A stretch of DNA of 64,000 bases from Agrobacterium tumefaciens (GCA_025560025.1 CP048486.1:124001-188000); one strand, 5' to 3'. Positions 52,914-61,974 are shown, counted from the first letter of the stretch. The notes: generated from the sequence alone by a model not told the origin. Numbers and translations are program-made.

Positions 52914-53600
52914 ATGTCTCTCTTGGGAAAGGCCGTCGTCGCCATCTGGAACGACATCTTGCCGGAAGGCCGCGAAAACTTCATCGAATGGCATAATCGC
53001 GAGCATATCCCGGAACGCGTGACGATCCCCGGTTTCCTGCGAGGACGCCGTTATATCGCCGAGCAGGGAGCACCTGAGTATTTCACGCTCTATGAGGCAG
53101 CGGATGCGAAGGTGCTGGTCGGCCAGCCCTATCTCGACCGGCTGAACAATCCCACCCCCTGGACAAAGCGTTCCACCGCCGACTTTCGCAACACGACACG
53201 CGGTGTCTGCAACACCGACTATTCCCATGGGTGCGGCGACGGTGGCTTCATCGCCACCTTTCGTTTTGATGCGGACGAGACGGACAGGGCGGCGATCCGA
53301 TCCATGCTGACTGACGCTCTCTGCGAAACCGGTAAGCTGAACGGCATCAGTGGCACCCATCTTTGCATTGCAGACAGTGGCGCAAGCAGCCTCGAAACCG
53401 CCGAACGCAAGGGTCGTCAGGTTGGCGTACCCAACTGGATCATCATGATCGAAGGCGGCTCGGCCTCTTCCGTTGCCACTGCCGCGGACAAGCTGGCACA
53501 ACAACTCTCCGGAAACGACCTCGTCGGACCCGTGGAATTTGGACTTTACCGCCTTGAATTTGCGCTCGGCGAAAATGCCCTTCAGCAATCAGCCGCATAG
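52914..53600 (+). CDS. Uncharacterised protein of the catabolic operon
   Basis: This 228-aa cytoplasmic protein has no signal peptide. The N-terminal part (KAVVAIWNDILPEGRENFIEWHNREHIPERVTIPGFLRGRRY) looks like a dimeric alpha/beta-barrel (ferredoxin-like) domain of the EthD or DUF4286 kind, with W-H-x2-E-H residues that could form an active site. The C-terminal half repeats a similar pattern more loosely. It lies 8 nt after the SDR gene and 9 nt before the FAH gene. I do not know its reaction. Confidence 0.75.
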   Translation: MSLLGKAVVAIWNDILPEGRENFIEWHNREHIPERVTIPGFLRGRRYIAEQGAPEYFTLYEAADAKVLVGQPYLDRLNNPTPWTKRSTADFRNTTRGVCNTDYSHGCGDGGFIATFRFDADETDRAAIRSMLTDALCETGKLNGISGTHLCIADSGASSLETAERKGRQVGVPNWIIMIEGGSASSVATAADKLAQQLSGNDLVGPVEFGLYRLEFALGENALQQSAA

Positions 53601-53609
53601 GAAAACAGA

Positions 53610-54458
53610 ATGAAACTTCTCCGTTATGGTCCAATCGGCCAGGAAAAGCCGGCAGCGCTAGACGCCGAGGGCATTATCCGCGATCTTTCTTCGATCGTCA
53701 CCGACATAGCCGGGGCGACCCTTTCGCGCAGTTTTCTTGAAAAACTGACAAAAACCGATCTTTCTTCCCTCCCGGCCGTACCATCTGATGTGCGGATCGG
53801 TCCCTGCGTCGGTTCTGTCGGCAATTTTGTGGCGGTTGGCCTCAATTACATCGACCATGCGCTGGAAACGAATACGCCCATTCCCGAAGAGCCGGTGCTT
53901 TTCAACAAACACACCTCCTGCATTTCCGGCCCGAATGATCCGATCTGCCTTCTGAAGGATTCGGAAAAAACCGATTGGGAAGTCGAGATCGCCTTCGTTA
54001 TCGGTGAGCCGGCCTATCATGTGCGGGAAGAGGATGCACTCTCCGTCATTGCGGGTTTCTGCGTCTGCCATGATGTCTCCGAACGCGCCTTCCAGATCGA
54101 ACGCGGCGGCCAATGGACGAAAGGCAAAAGCGGACCGACATTCGGTCCGCTCGGGCCGTGGCTGGTCACGCCGGATGAAATCGGCGACGTGCAAAATCTC
54201 GGCCTGTGGCTGGACGTTAACGGCCAGCGCATGCAGACCGGCTCGACGTCCAAGATGATTTTCCCGATCGCAACGCTGGTTTCCTATATCAGCCGCTTCA
54301 TGCGTCTGATGCCAGGCGATGTGATCACCACCGGCACACCGCCAGGTGTGGGCCTTGGAATGAAATCGCCCGTCTTTCTGAAAGCCGGCGACGTGGTCGA
54401 ACTCGGCATTGATGGCCTTGGCAGACAGCGCCAAATCGTGACAGCATTCGGCGCGTGA
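53610..54458 (+). CDS. Fumarylacetoacetate hydrolase-family protein
   Basis: This 282-aa enzyme of the FAH superfamily cleaves C-C bonds of acylpyruvates or 2,4-diketo acids. It starts MKLLRYGPIGQEKPAALDAE like the group annotated as ureidoglycolate lyase or 2,4-diketo-3-deoxy-L-fuconate hydrolase. The metal site residues are seen in DWEVEIAFVIGEPAY (E-x-E) and further in GFCVCHDVSERAFQ (Asp), and GDVITTGTPPGVGLGMKSPVFLKAGD is the family C-terminal motif. It probably releases pyruvate from the diketo acid made by the SDR. The next gene overlaps or abuts its end. Confidence 0.9.
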   Translation: MKLLRYGPIGQEKPAALDAEGIIRDLSSIVTDIAGATLSRSFLEKLTKTDLSSLPAVPSDVRIGPCVGSVGNFVAVGLNYIDHALETNTPIPEEPVLFNKHTSCISGPNDPICLLKDSEKTDWEVEIAFVIGEPAYHVREEDALSVIAGFCVCHDVSERAFQIERGGQWTKGKSGPTFGPLGPWLVTPDEIGDVQNLGLWLDVNGQRMQTGSTSKMIFPIATLVSYISRFMRLMPGDVITTGTPPGVGLGMKSPVFLKAGDVVELGIDGLGRQRQIVTAFGA

Positions 54459-54472
54459 GATCATCAGGAGAC

Positions 54473-55267
54473 ATGAGCGGAATGACGGCGATCGAAAAAC
54501 TGGCGGAGCGTTTTGCAAAGGCAAGCCGGGAGGGTGATAGAATTGCTTTAGCGGAGCTGGAGGCGGAGGGCCTCGTTCCGGGCACGCTTGCAGAGGCGAT
54601 GGCGGTTCAGCGAGACTTTGCCGGATATTTGGGAAAACCGATCGGCGGCTGGAAGCTGGCGATTCGTCCGGATGGCGAGGCGGTCGCGGCTCCCATGTTC
54701 GATTGCTGCCGGGTGAACGATGCCAATCTCGCTTCCTTCCCGTTAGATGGAACGGAAGCGATTGAAGTCGAGATATGCTTTACACTCTCTGCCGATATTC
54801 CCGCTGCGGCCGAAGGGCGGCTCACCAGATCGGATCTGATGCAGTATATCGACAAGGTGCATCTGGGTGTCGAGCTTCTCCGTTACAGGCTGGAAGAGAA
54901 AAATCAGGTTGCGTTTCCGCTTTTTCTGGCAGACCGCCTCGCCAATCACGGTTTCGCCCTCGGTCCGGAGGTGGACAAGAGCATCGTGGACGTTTTTGCC
55001 GCTAATGGCGATGACCTGCCGCAGCTCATCGTTACCGAAGGATCAGTGCAGCTCTTCCATGCCAAGGTGAAACACCCGAATGTTGATCCGCTGGCGCCAC
55101 TTCTTGCCTTTGCCAATGCCGCACTCAACACGGGACATATGCTGAGGGCAGGCCAGGTGGTGACGACTGGCAGCCTCTGCGGTGCGCTGCCGGGCGCACT
55201 CTCTGATGAGACCCGCATTATGCTGGAATCGGTTGGCGCTTTCACGCTGTCGGGTCCGAAAGAATAA
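54473..55267 (+). CDS. 2-keto-4-pentenoate hydratase-like protein
   Basis: This protein of about 264 aa is related to MhpD/XylJ hydratases and 4-oxalocrotonate decarboxylases, part of the FAH superfamily. Supporting features are IGGWKLAIRPDGEAVAAPMF, acidic metal ligands in EAIEVEICFTLSAD, HLGVELLRYRL and VVTTGSLCGALP near the end. The start is uncertain (GTG 54455, ATG 54473 or ATG 54482). It closes the operon. A hydratase beside an FAH-type hydrolase is usual in aromatic meta-cleavage pathways, but no ring-cleavage dioxygenase is here. Confidence 0.82.
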   Translation: MSGMTAIEKLAERFAKASREGDRIALAELEAEGLVPGTLAEAMAVQRDFAGYLGKPIGGWKLAIRPDGEAVAAPMFDCCRVNDANLASFPLDGTEAIEVEICFTLSADIPAAAEGRLTRSDLMQYIDKVHLGVELLRYRLEEKNQVAFPLFLADRLANHGFALGPEVDKSIVDVFAANGDDLPQLIVTEGSVQLFHAKVKHPNVDPLAPLLAFANAALNTGHMLRAGQVVTTGSLCGALPGALSDETRIMLESVGAFTLSGPKE

Positions 55268-55347
55268 GCCGGCAGCCCAACGAATAAACAATCACGTTCT
55301 CCCGATCAGCGATGATGAGACGCAAACCGGCACCTTTTTGCGTCACT

Positions 55348-56253
55348 TCACTTAACCCGCCCGTATTCACCCAGAAAATCGAGCAACGCCCGAATACGGG
55401 ACGGGAGGAGCCCGCGCTGGCCGGCATAAACGGCGTGAAATATCTCCGTTTCACCCGTATCAAGATGATCGAGGACCGATATGAGCCGGCCAGCGGCGAT
55501 ATCCTCCCGCACGGTGAAGGCAGCAGCGCGAACCAACCCGACACCGGCAAGGGCGAGATGGCGAAGGCCCTCGCCATCGCTGACCTGCACGCGTCCCGTC
55601 GCGGGAATGACGACGGTCTTTCCGGCATCCCGCAACGGCCACCCGTCGATTGACCGGGCATAACCGAACCCGAGCCGATTGTGATTTTCCAGATCGGTTA
55701 TGGTTTGCGGCACGCCGCAGCGCTCGAGATAATCCGGGGCGGCGGCAATGATCATCCTTGTCTCACCGAGTTTCCGGGCAACGAGAGTTGAGCTCTTCAG
55801 GGGTCCGGCGCGCACCGCGACATCCATGCGCTCCGCAAGGAGGTCGACCACCATATCCGTCTGGACGATATCGAGCGTGACGCCCGGATGAAGCGCCAGA
55901 AACCGTGGGAGGATGGGCGCAAGAATATGTGTTGCATAAGAAGCGCTGGTGTTGATCCGCACCCGGCCGACGGGCTGTTCGCCCTCACCGGCAGCCCGTT
56001 CGGCCTCTTCGAGATCGGCAAGGATGCGGGTGGCCCTTTCATAGAAGGCGCAGCCCTCCGGCGTGATCTGAAGCTGCCGGGTGGAACGGTTGAGCAGGCG
56101 CACGCCCAGGCGGCCTTCCAGCCGTGCGATCAGCTTGCTCACCGCCGAAGGTGTCATGTTCGCCGCTGCAGCCGCGCGGGAAAAACCGCCGAGTTCGACA
56201 ACCCGCACGAAGATTTCCATCTCCCCTGCCCGGTTGATATCCAGTCGCGCCAT
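55348..56253 (-). CDS. LysR-family transcriptional regulator
   Basis: The N-terminal HTH of this 301-aa regulator (MEIFVRVVELGGFSRAAAAA, MTPSAVSKLIARLEGRLGVR) is followed by a LysR substrate-binding domain (RVRINTSASYATHILAPILP, PLRDAGKTVVIPATGRVQVS). The subgroup is that of DsdC/CrgA-like single-domain effectors common in Rhizobiaceae. It is divergent from the aldo/keto reductase gene at 56437 with about 180 nt between the starts and probably regulates it. Confidence 0.92.
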   Translation of the reverse strand: MARLDINRAGEMEIFVRVVELGGFSRAAAAANMTPSAVSKLIARLEGRLGVRLLNRSTRQLQITPEGCAFYERATRILADLEEAERAAGEGEQPVGRVRINTSASYATHILAPILPRFLALHPGVTLDIVQTDMVVDLLAERMDVAVRAGPLKSSTLVARKLGETRMIIAAAPDYLERCGVPQTITDLENHNRLGFGYARSIDGWPLRDAGKTVVIPATGRVQVSDGEGLRHLALAGVGLVRAAAFTVREDIAAGRLISVLDHLDTGETEIFHAVYAGQRGLLPSRIRALLDFLGEYGRVK

Positions 56254-56436
56254 GATGATTTCATCTCACAAGTGATAGTATTTTCGGCATTCTATTTCAT
56301 TGAAGAGTGAGCGTCTATCTTCAGACGGCGATTGAGACACATCACAATCCTCGTCTGCCTGATCACGGGATGGGCAGAGCGCGATGCTTTAAAGCGACCC
56401 GCCCGCGACTATTTCGAAGCAACAAAGGAACGCCCC

Positions 56437-57492
56437 ATGGAATATCGCCATCTCGGCCAATCCGGCCTGAAAGTGCCAGTCTTGAGTTTCGGCGCCGGAA
56501 CTTTCGGCGGCTCCGGCCCGCTCTTCAGCAACTGGGGCAATTCAGACGCGACGGAAGCCCGGCGCCTGATCGATATTTGTCTGGAAGCCGGCGTCAACCT
56601 GTTCGATACCGCCGATGTCTATTCCAATGGCGCATCGGAGGAAGTGCTCGGCGAAGCCGTCAAAGGAAGGCGCGACAGCATTCTGATCTCGACCAAGACC
56701 AGCCTGCCGATGGGCGACGGGCCGAACGAGGCGGGCTCGTCGCGCTTCCGGCTGCTGCGCGCGGTGGATGACGCCCTGCGCCGCCTAAAGACCGACTATA
56801 TCGACATCCTTCAGCTTCATGCCTTCGATGCCTTCACGCCGGTTGAAGAAGTGCTGTCGACTCTCGATACGCTCGTCCGCTCCGGCAAGGTGAGATATAC
56901 CGGCGTCTCGAATTTTTCAGGCTGGCAGATCATGAAATCGCTTGCCGTCGCGGACCGATATGGCTGGCCGCGTTATGTGGTCAATCAGGTGTATTATTCC
57001 CTGATCGGCCGGGATTACGAGTGGGATCTGATGCCGCTCGGCGCCGATCAGGGTCTTGGCGCAATGGTCTGGAGCCCGCTTGGCTGGGGGCGGTTGACCG
57101 GAAAAATCCGCCGCGGCACGCCGCTGCCCGAAGGTAGCCGCCTGCATGAGACCGCCAGCTTCGGCCCGCCCGTGGATGATGAACATCTCTACCGCGTAGT
57201 CGATGCGCTCGACGCTGTCGCGGAAGAAACCGGCAGGACGGTGCCGCAGGTTGCCCTCAACTGGCTGCTCAGACGCCCGACTGTTTCCACGGTGATCATC
57301 GGCGCGCGCAATGAGGAACAGCTTCGCCAGAACCTCGATGCCGTGGGATGGGAACTGACGTCCGCACAGGTAGCGAAGCTGGACGAGGCCAGCGAGACGA
57401 CTGCTCCCTATCCGCATTTCCCCTATCAGCGCCAAGAGGGCTTTGCCCGGTTGAATCCACCGGCCATGACACGTCAGACTATGCCGTTCTAA
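56437..57492 (+). CDS. Aldo/keto reductase
   Basis: This 351-aa NADPH-dependent TIM-barrel oxidoreductase has catalytic residues in FDTADVYSNGASEEVLGEAV (D, Y), ISTKTSLP (K) and LQLHAFD (H), and a cofactor-binding end with IIGARNEEQLRQNL. It belongs to the YajO/MocA-like group of AKRs acting on sugars and aldehydes. ATG 56437 has AAAGGA upstream and matches the conserved start EYRHLGQSGLKV; an earlier frame start at 56332 is unlikely. It is probably controlled by the divergent LysR gene. A perfect 13-bp hairpin follows at 57499-57529. Confidence 0.92.
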   Translation: MEYRHLGQSGLKVPVLSFGAGTFGGSGPLFSNWGNSDATEARRLIDICLEAGVNLFDTADVYSNGASEEVLGEAVKGRRDSILISTKTSLPMGDGPNEAGSSRFRLLRAVDDALRRLKTDYIDILQLHAFDAFTPVEEVLSTLDTLVRSGKVRYTGVSNFSGWQIMKSLAVADRYGWPRYVVNQVYYSLIGRDYEWDLMPLGADQGLGAMVWSPLGWGRLTGKIRRGTPLPEGSRLHETASFGPPVDDEHLYRVVDALDAVAEETGRTVPQVALNWLLRRPTVSTVIIGARNEEQLRQNLDAVGWELTSAQVAKLDEASETTAPYPHFPYQRQEGFARLNPPAMTRQTMPF

Positions 57493-57498
57493 GGCAGG

Positions 57499-57529
57499 GT
57501 CAGGCCGCCTGAACTACAGGCGGCCTGAC
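57499..57529. terminator. Bidirectional hairpin between convergent genes
   Basis: Perfect 13-bp stem GTCAGGCCGCCTG/CAGGCGGCCTGAC with an AACTA loop lies between the stops of the aldo/keto reductase and BASS transporter genes. It lacks a T run but its position and strength suggest a shared terminator. Confidence 0.65.
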
Positions 57530-57541
57530 AGATGCGGAGCT

Positions 57542-58492
57542 TCAGGCGGCTTTGTTGGCGGAGCCTGCGTCCACCCGGCCGGAAAACCAGTTTGCCAGGA
57601 TTGCGCCGGAAATATTGTGCCAGACGCTGAAAATGGCGCTTGGAACCGCGGCGAGAGGTGAGAAATAGGCCGTGGCAAGTGCCGCGCCAAGGCCCGAATT
57701 TTGCATGCCCACCTCGATCGCAATGGCCTTGCGCTTGGCAAGTGACAGGCCGGTTGCCTTTGCGGCGAGATAACCGAGGAGATAGCCAAGCCCGTTATGC
57801 AGGACGACGACGGCAAAAATCATCAGGCCGGACTGGGCGATGGACGCCTTGGATCCTCCCACCACCGCCGAAACGATGAGGACGATGCCGATGACGCTCA
57901 CCAGCGGCAATGCCGGAACGGCGGCCTTGACGAGACCGGGCAGCAGCTTCTGCAGAGCGGCGCCGAGAGCGAGCGGAACCAGAACGACCTTGACGATGCT
58001 GAGGAACATGGCCCAGCCGTCAACCGGCAGGAACTGGCTCGCAAACAGCCAGACGAGGAACGGCGTCACCAGCGGCGCGGCAAGCGTGGTGACCGAGGTG
58101 CAGGCAACGGACAAGGCGACATCGCCCTTGGAGAGATAGGTCATGACATTGGAAGATGTTCCGCCCGGGCAGCAGCCGACAAGAATGACGCCCGCCGCGA
58201 CTTCCGGAGGCATCGGAATGATGCGGGTGAGCAGCACCGCCAGAAGCGGCATGATGAGAAACTGCCCAAGCACGCCGATCGTCACATCGAACGGCCTTTT
58301 TACGACTTCCCTGAAGTCATCGACCGAAAGTGTGAGCCCCATGCCGAACATGATGATCGACAAGAGCGTCACGATCCACGGTGCGATCTGCTTGAACGTA
58401 TCCGGAAAAAAGAAGCCGAGTACGGCAAACAGGATGACCCAGATGGCAAAGGTCTTGCCAACGAACGCCGAGAGGCTTGCCAGCGATTTCAT
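57542..58492 (-). CDS. Bile acid:sodium symporter (BASS) family transporter
   Basis: This 316-aa inner-membrane protein has about nine to ten helices. Family hallmarks are MFGMGLTLSVDDFREVVKRP, the substrate/sodium site GVILVGCCPGGTSSNVMTYL and the second crossover region IAIEVGMQNSGLGAALATAYF. It resembles the YocS/PanS type sodium-coupled carriers of organic anions; the substrate is unknown. ATG 58492 has GGGAG seven bases upstream. It faces the aldo/keto reductase gene. Confidence 0.92.
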   Translation of the reverse strand: MKSLASLSAFVGKTFAIWVILFAVLGFFFPDTFKQIAPWIVTLLSIIMFGMGLTLSVDDFREVVKRPFDVTIGVLGQFLIMPLLAVLLTRIIPMPPEVAAGVILVGCCPGGTSSNVMTYLSKGDVALSVACTSVTTLAAPLVTPFLVWLFASQFLPVDGWAMFLSIVKVVLVPLALGAALQKLLPGLVKAAVPALPLVSVIGIVLIVSAVVGGSKASIAQSGLMIFAVVVLHNGLGYLLGYLAAKATGLSLAKRKAIAIEVGMQNSGLGAALATAYFSPLAAVPSAIFSVWHNISGAILANWFSGRVDAGSANKAA

Positions 58493-58570
58493 ATCTTTAC
58501 TCCCTAATGAACACGAGACCCCGTCTAGACTCCAAGGGGGTCGTGTCAAGGTCACTCCGGGGGCAAAGGG

Positions 58571-59404
58571 TCAGAACCGGTAAGTCAACCCGACGACCGG
58601 TCCACTCAGCCGGGAATCGAAAACGTAACCATCGTAGGAGTAATCCACGTCAAGCACCTTGTAGCCCGCCGAGACCGACAATGTGTCGGTAAAGACATAG
58701 TTGACCGTCGCGAGGGCTGACCAGGTGAGATCGGATCCTGCTCCGAAACCGCCGATATCCACCTGTCCCTGAACGGACAGCTTGTCCGTCAGGCTGAAAA
58801 AGGCCCGCGCGCCGATGACGGGGTCCACCCAGCCGAAACTCTCCCTATGGCTGGCGGAAACGCTGCCGATCAGGGGGTGGCTGGCAGTGACCGCAACGTC
58901 ATTGGAAATGTGCCAGAAGCGCGCGCCGGCAAGCGCGTCCAGAGAAAATCCATCCGCATCGATAACACGGTAACCCGCCTGCAGCGTCGCCATGAATTCC
59001 TGTGTGTCCACATTCGCACCGACAGCGGCACCGGCCGGCAAGGTTGGCAAACCCGGAATTTGCAGCGCCGGCAACGGACCGGCTGCCTTGCTGCCGGTGG
59101 TATCGACATACATCAAATCGCCGGAAAGGACGAAACGGTCGTAACGCCCCCAGATGTTGAGAAACCCACCGAAATTAAGATCATCCATGACATCTGAAAA
59201 GGATTTCTCCACATGCAGGGTCGGTGCCCGTCGGAACGGCGATATGTTGCCATTCAAGCCAGTCGCCCAGAGATAGCCCGTGGCCTGGAACGCCCAGTCG
59301 GCCCCGCCATCAACCTTCGCGGGTGCGGCAACAACGTCGTCCGCACCTGCGGCCGCGGTTGCGGAAAAAGCCATAACGGCTGCAAAAACTGATAATTTTA
59401 GCAA
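58571..59404 (-). CDS. Outer-membrane beta-barrel protein
   Basis: This 277-aa protein has a signal peptide (LKLSVFAAVMAFSATAAAGA) and alternating beta strands ending in SGPVVGLTYRF with C-terminal Phe, the sign of BAM-assembled barrels. I use TTG 59404 as start because GGGGAG lies six bases upstream and the signal peptide begins there; no ATG is better placed. The rest resembles a family of Rhizobiaceae porin-like or OmpW-like proteins of unknown role. It diverges from the acylase gene at 59514. Confidence 0.75.
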   Translation of the reverse strand: MLKLSVFAAVMAFSATAAAGADDVVAAPAKVDGGADWAFQATGYLWATGLNGNISPFRRAPTLHVEKSFSDVMDDLNFGGFLNIWGRYDRFVLSGDLMYVDTTGSKAAGPLPALQIPGLPTLPAGAAVGANVDTQEFMATLQAGYRVIDADGFSLDALAGARFWHISNDVAVTASHPLIGSVSASHRESFGWVDPVIGARAFFSLTDKLSVQGQVDIGGFGAGSDLTWSALATVNYVFTDTLSVSAGYKVLDVDYSYDGYVFDSRLSGPVVGLTYRF

Positions 59405-59513
59405 TGCCTTCTCCCCAACTAATCGCCCGTAGCTAAACCTATTTGACTCCCGCCAACAAGTCCGATTTTCTATCATACGCTGTATTGGCACCGCGAGCAC
59501 CGGAGACGTTCCC

Positions 59514-60581
59514 ATGCGCCCCAAGACCCTTCCGTTTTTTTCCGCCTGCACTGCCGCGATATTGTCTGTCGCCACGCTTGCCACATCGGTTGCCGAAGCC
59601 TGCACGCGCTTCGTTTATCTGGGCGAAAATGATCAGGTGATGACGGCGCGGTCGATGGACTGGAAAACGGATGTGGGAACCAATATCTGGGTCTTCCCCC
59701 GCGGCATGGAGCGCTCCGGCGAGGCAGGTCCGAATTCGATCAAATGGACCTCGAAATACGGCAGCGTCATTGCGTCGGGTTATGATATTTCGACGACCGA
59801 CGGCATGAATGAGGCAGGCCTTGCAGCAAACGTTCTCTGGCTGGTGGAGTCGAGCTATCCCGCTTATGACGGAAAATCGCCGGGCCTGTCCATCGCCGCC
59901 TGGGCGCAATATGCGCTCGACAATTTCGCAACCGTGGACGAGGCCGTCAGCGCACTCGAGAAAAACCCCTTCACCATCGTCACCGACAATGTCCCCGGTG
60001 AAGAACGTCTGGCGACCTTACACCTCTCCCTTTCGGACGCGACGGGTGACAGCGCGATCATCGAATATATCGACGGCAAACAGGTTATCCATCACGGCCG
60101 TCAATATCAGGTCATGACCAATTCGCCGACCTTCGATCACCAGCTGGCGCTCAACGAATATTGGAAGCAGATTGGCGGTACCGTCATGTTGCCGGGCACC
60201 AACCGCGCATCGGACAGGTTTGCCCGGGCCTCATTCTATGCCAATGCCATTCCCAAGAGCGAAAATCCGGTCGAGGCCATAGCCAGCGTCTTCAGCGTCA
60301 TCCGCAATGTCTCAGTTCCCTATGGTATCACCACGCCGGACCAGCCGAATATTTCCTCTACCCGCTGGCGCACGGTGATAGACCACAAGCGCAAGCTCTA
60401 TTTCTTCGAGTCCGCGCTCACGCCGAATATCTTCTGGATCGACATGACGAAACTCGATCTTTCGAAAGAGACCGGTGCCGTCAAGAAACTCGACCTCGGG
60501 CCCAATCAAATCAACATCTATTCAGGCATGGCGAACGAAAGCTTGAAGGACACCAAGCCTTTCAAGTTTCTCGGGCTTTAG
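59514..60581 (+). CDS. Choloylglycine hydrolase / penicillin V acylase-family amidase
   Basis: This 355-aa Ntn-hydrolase has a signal peptide ending VAEA directly before Cys30 (CTRFVYLGEN), the residue that becomes the N-terminal nucleophile. Other family residues are TARSMDWKTDVGTNIWVFPR (Arg and Asp), GMNEAGLAANVLWL, EYIDGKQVIHHG, and the Asn region VMTNSPTFDHQLALN. A close homologue, the penicillin V acylase of A. tumefaciens, hydrolyses penicillin V and long-chain acyl-homoserine lactones, so a quorum-quenching role is plausible. It probably acts in the periplasm. It stands alone on plus. Confidence 0.9.
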   Translation: MRPKTLPFFSACTAAILSVATLATSVAEACTRFVYLGENDQVMTARSMDWKTDVGTNIWVFPRGMERSGEAGPNSIKWTSKYGSVIASGYDISTTDGMNEAGLAANVLWLVESSYPAYDGKSPGLSIAAWAQYALDNFATVDEAVSALEKNPFTIVTDNVPGEERLATLHLSLSDATGDSAIIEYIDGKQVIHHGRQYQVMTNSPTFDHQLALNEYWKQIGGTVMLPGTNRASDRFARASFYANAIPKSENPVEAIASVFSVIRNVSVPYGITTPDQPNISSTRWRTVIDHKRKLYFFESALTPNIFWIDMTKLDLSKETGAVKKLDLGPNQINIYSGMANESLKDTKPFKFLGL

Positions 60582-60669
60582 GTCTCAAATCGCGTAACAG
60601 GGCGGTGAGTAACAGGCGGGCCGTTTCCGTCGTTCCTTGCCGCCCATCGTGTAAGTGAACCTAAGAGCA

Positions 60670-61197
60670 TCACGAGAAGCGATAGTGCAATCGAACGCAG
60701 CCCTTTTCGATTTCCTTTGCGCTGACAAGAGTGGGGCTTGCGCGGTGACCTGTAAGCGGGAAAAGAGGTTCGCCTGAGCCGAGGATTTCCGGAATTAGGT
60801 AAATCTCGATTTCATCCAGTGCGCCGCGCTCCAAAAAGGCCATCTGCAGCTTTCCGCCGCCCAGGATCCAGACATCGCCATCATCGAGAGCGCGCAGTTC
60901 CTCCATCAAAGAGCCCACATCGCTGCGCACCTCCAGAGGTCCCTTGGGCTCCTCGATCGGCCTCGAGGTGACGACGATGACGCGTTGATCTCCATAAGCC
61001 CAGGGTGACTGTTCGCTGGCAATGAAATCATAGGTCGCACGCCCCATGACAACGGTTCGAATTCCCTTGATAAAACGTCGGTAATCGTGTTCGCCAAGGT
61101 CCATATCATCATATTTGTAGAGCCAGTCGAGCGAGCCGTCTCCAGAAACGATCCGGCCGTCCAGGCTCGCCGCGATATACCCGCGAATGACTGCCAT
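60670..61197 (-). CDS. Dihydrofolate reductase-like (RibD C-terminal) protein
   Basis: This 175-aa member of the DHFR/RibD C-terminal superfamily shows GYIAASLDGRIVSGDGSLDW, VVMGRATYDFI, VVTSRP and VWILGGGKLQMAFLERGALDEIEIYLIPEILGSG, the usual NADPH-binding pattern. Such YyaP/YwjB-like proteins are of unknown substrate. The divergent TetR-type gene at 61244 likely controls it. A short palindrome lies in the 46-nt gap between them. Confidence 0.88.
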   Translation of the reverse strand: MAVIRGYIAASLDGRIVSGDGSLDWLYKYDDMDLGEHDYRRFIKGIRTVVMGRATYDFIASEQSPWAYGDQRVIVVTSRPIEEPKGPLEVRSDVGSLMEELRALDDGDVWILGGGKLQMAFLERGALDEIEIYLIPEILGSGEPLFPLTGHRASPTLVSAKEIEKGCVRLHYRFS

Positions 61198-61214
61198 ATT
61201 ATCCTCCTTGATTT

Positions 61215-61234
61215 ATAAATGAATATACGTTTAT
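61215..61234. promoter_or_regulatory. Candidate TetR operator
   Basis: An imperfect 20-bp inverted repeat with arms ATAAA/TTTAT and a matching ATAT core sits in the 46-nt gap between the divergent DHFR-like and TetR genes. This is where a TetR autorepressor is expected to bind. Confidence 0.4.
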
Positions 61235-61243
61235 ATATAAGCC

Positions 61244-61813
61244 ATGCCAAGACACAAGTCTATTTCAGATGATCAGGTGCTGGACGCACTGCTGCCCCTC
61301 ATGTTGCAGATAGGCCCTGACGGGCTGACTTTTGCCGCAGCTGCAAAGGCCTGCGGCCTATCTGCGGCCACCCTGGTGCAGCGTTACGGCAAGCGCGAAG
61401 ACCTTGTCGAAACCGTGCTTCTGCGCGCCTGGGACAAGCTGCAGGCGGAAACGGAAACGGCCGATGAGCAGGAACCCTTGACGCCGCAGGGCGCCATAGC
61501 CCTTCTCATGCGCCTCATGACCTCTGAAGCCGCAGAACAAAACGCCAGTGACGGACTGCTGCTGCTCAGAGAAGACATTCGCAATCCGAAGCTGCGGGCG
61601 AGAGGTGCCCTCTGGGGACACACCCTTGCCCACGCGCTTGGCCGCCGCCTTGCCCGCGACGAGGAGAGAGCATTGCGGCTGGGGTGGCAGATGGCCGCCG
61701 TTTGGCAAGGCGCACATACATGGTGGGCATTTGTCCGCGGGGAAGATGCGGGCACGGCAATCCGCAGGGCGCTCGAAGAATGGGTCGCCACCGTCAACGC
61801 AAGCAAGCGGTAA
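61244..61813 (+). CDS. TetR-family transcriptional regulator
   Basis: The N-terminal HTH of this 189-aa protein (DQVLDALLPLMLQIGPDGLT, AAAAKACGLSAATLVQRYGK) and all-helical C-terminal domain fit TetR repressors. The ligand pocket cannot be assigned. It diverges from the DHFR-like gene with a shared 46-nt control region, the standard arrangement for a repressor and its target. Confidence 0.88.
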   Translation: MPRHKSISDDQVLDALLPLMLQIGPDGLTFAAAAKACGLSAATLVQRYGKREDLVETVLLRAWDKLQAETETADEQEPLTPQGAIALLMRLMTSEAAEQNASDGLLLLREDIRNPKLRARGALWGHTLAHALGRRLARDEERALRLGWQMAAVWQGAHTWWAFVRGEDAGTAIRRALEEWVATVNASKR

Positions 61814-61876
61814 CCCGCGCCACCGGACGCATATTTTATAAGCCGCAGTCGGGTGAATTTATCCTCGAAAAACCGC

Positions 61877-61907
61877 TTGACCTCAACCGTGATTGAGGTC
61901 CTAGAAC
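61877..61907 (+). promoter_or_regulatory. SoxR-type promoter and operator of sodB
   Basis: The palindrome ACCTCAA-N6-TTGAGGT (61880-61899) matches the SoxR box core CCTCAA-N6-TTGAGG. It lies between a -35 TTGACC (61877-61882) and a -10 TAGAAC (61902-61907) separated by 19 bp, the overlong spacer typical of MerR-family activators. It is 68 nt upstream of the sodB start. The soxR gene itself is not in the window. Confidence 0.85.
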
Positions 61908-61974
61908 TATTGTCACCTTGTTTTTGCAAGGCTCTTTCCATGCTCTTGAGCGAACAGTTGACAAAGGAATACCA

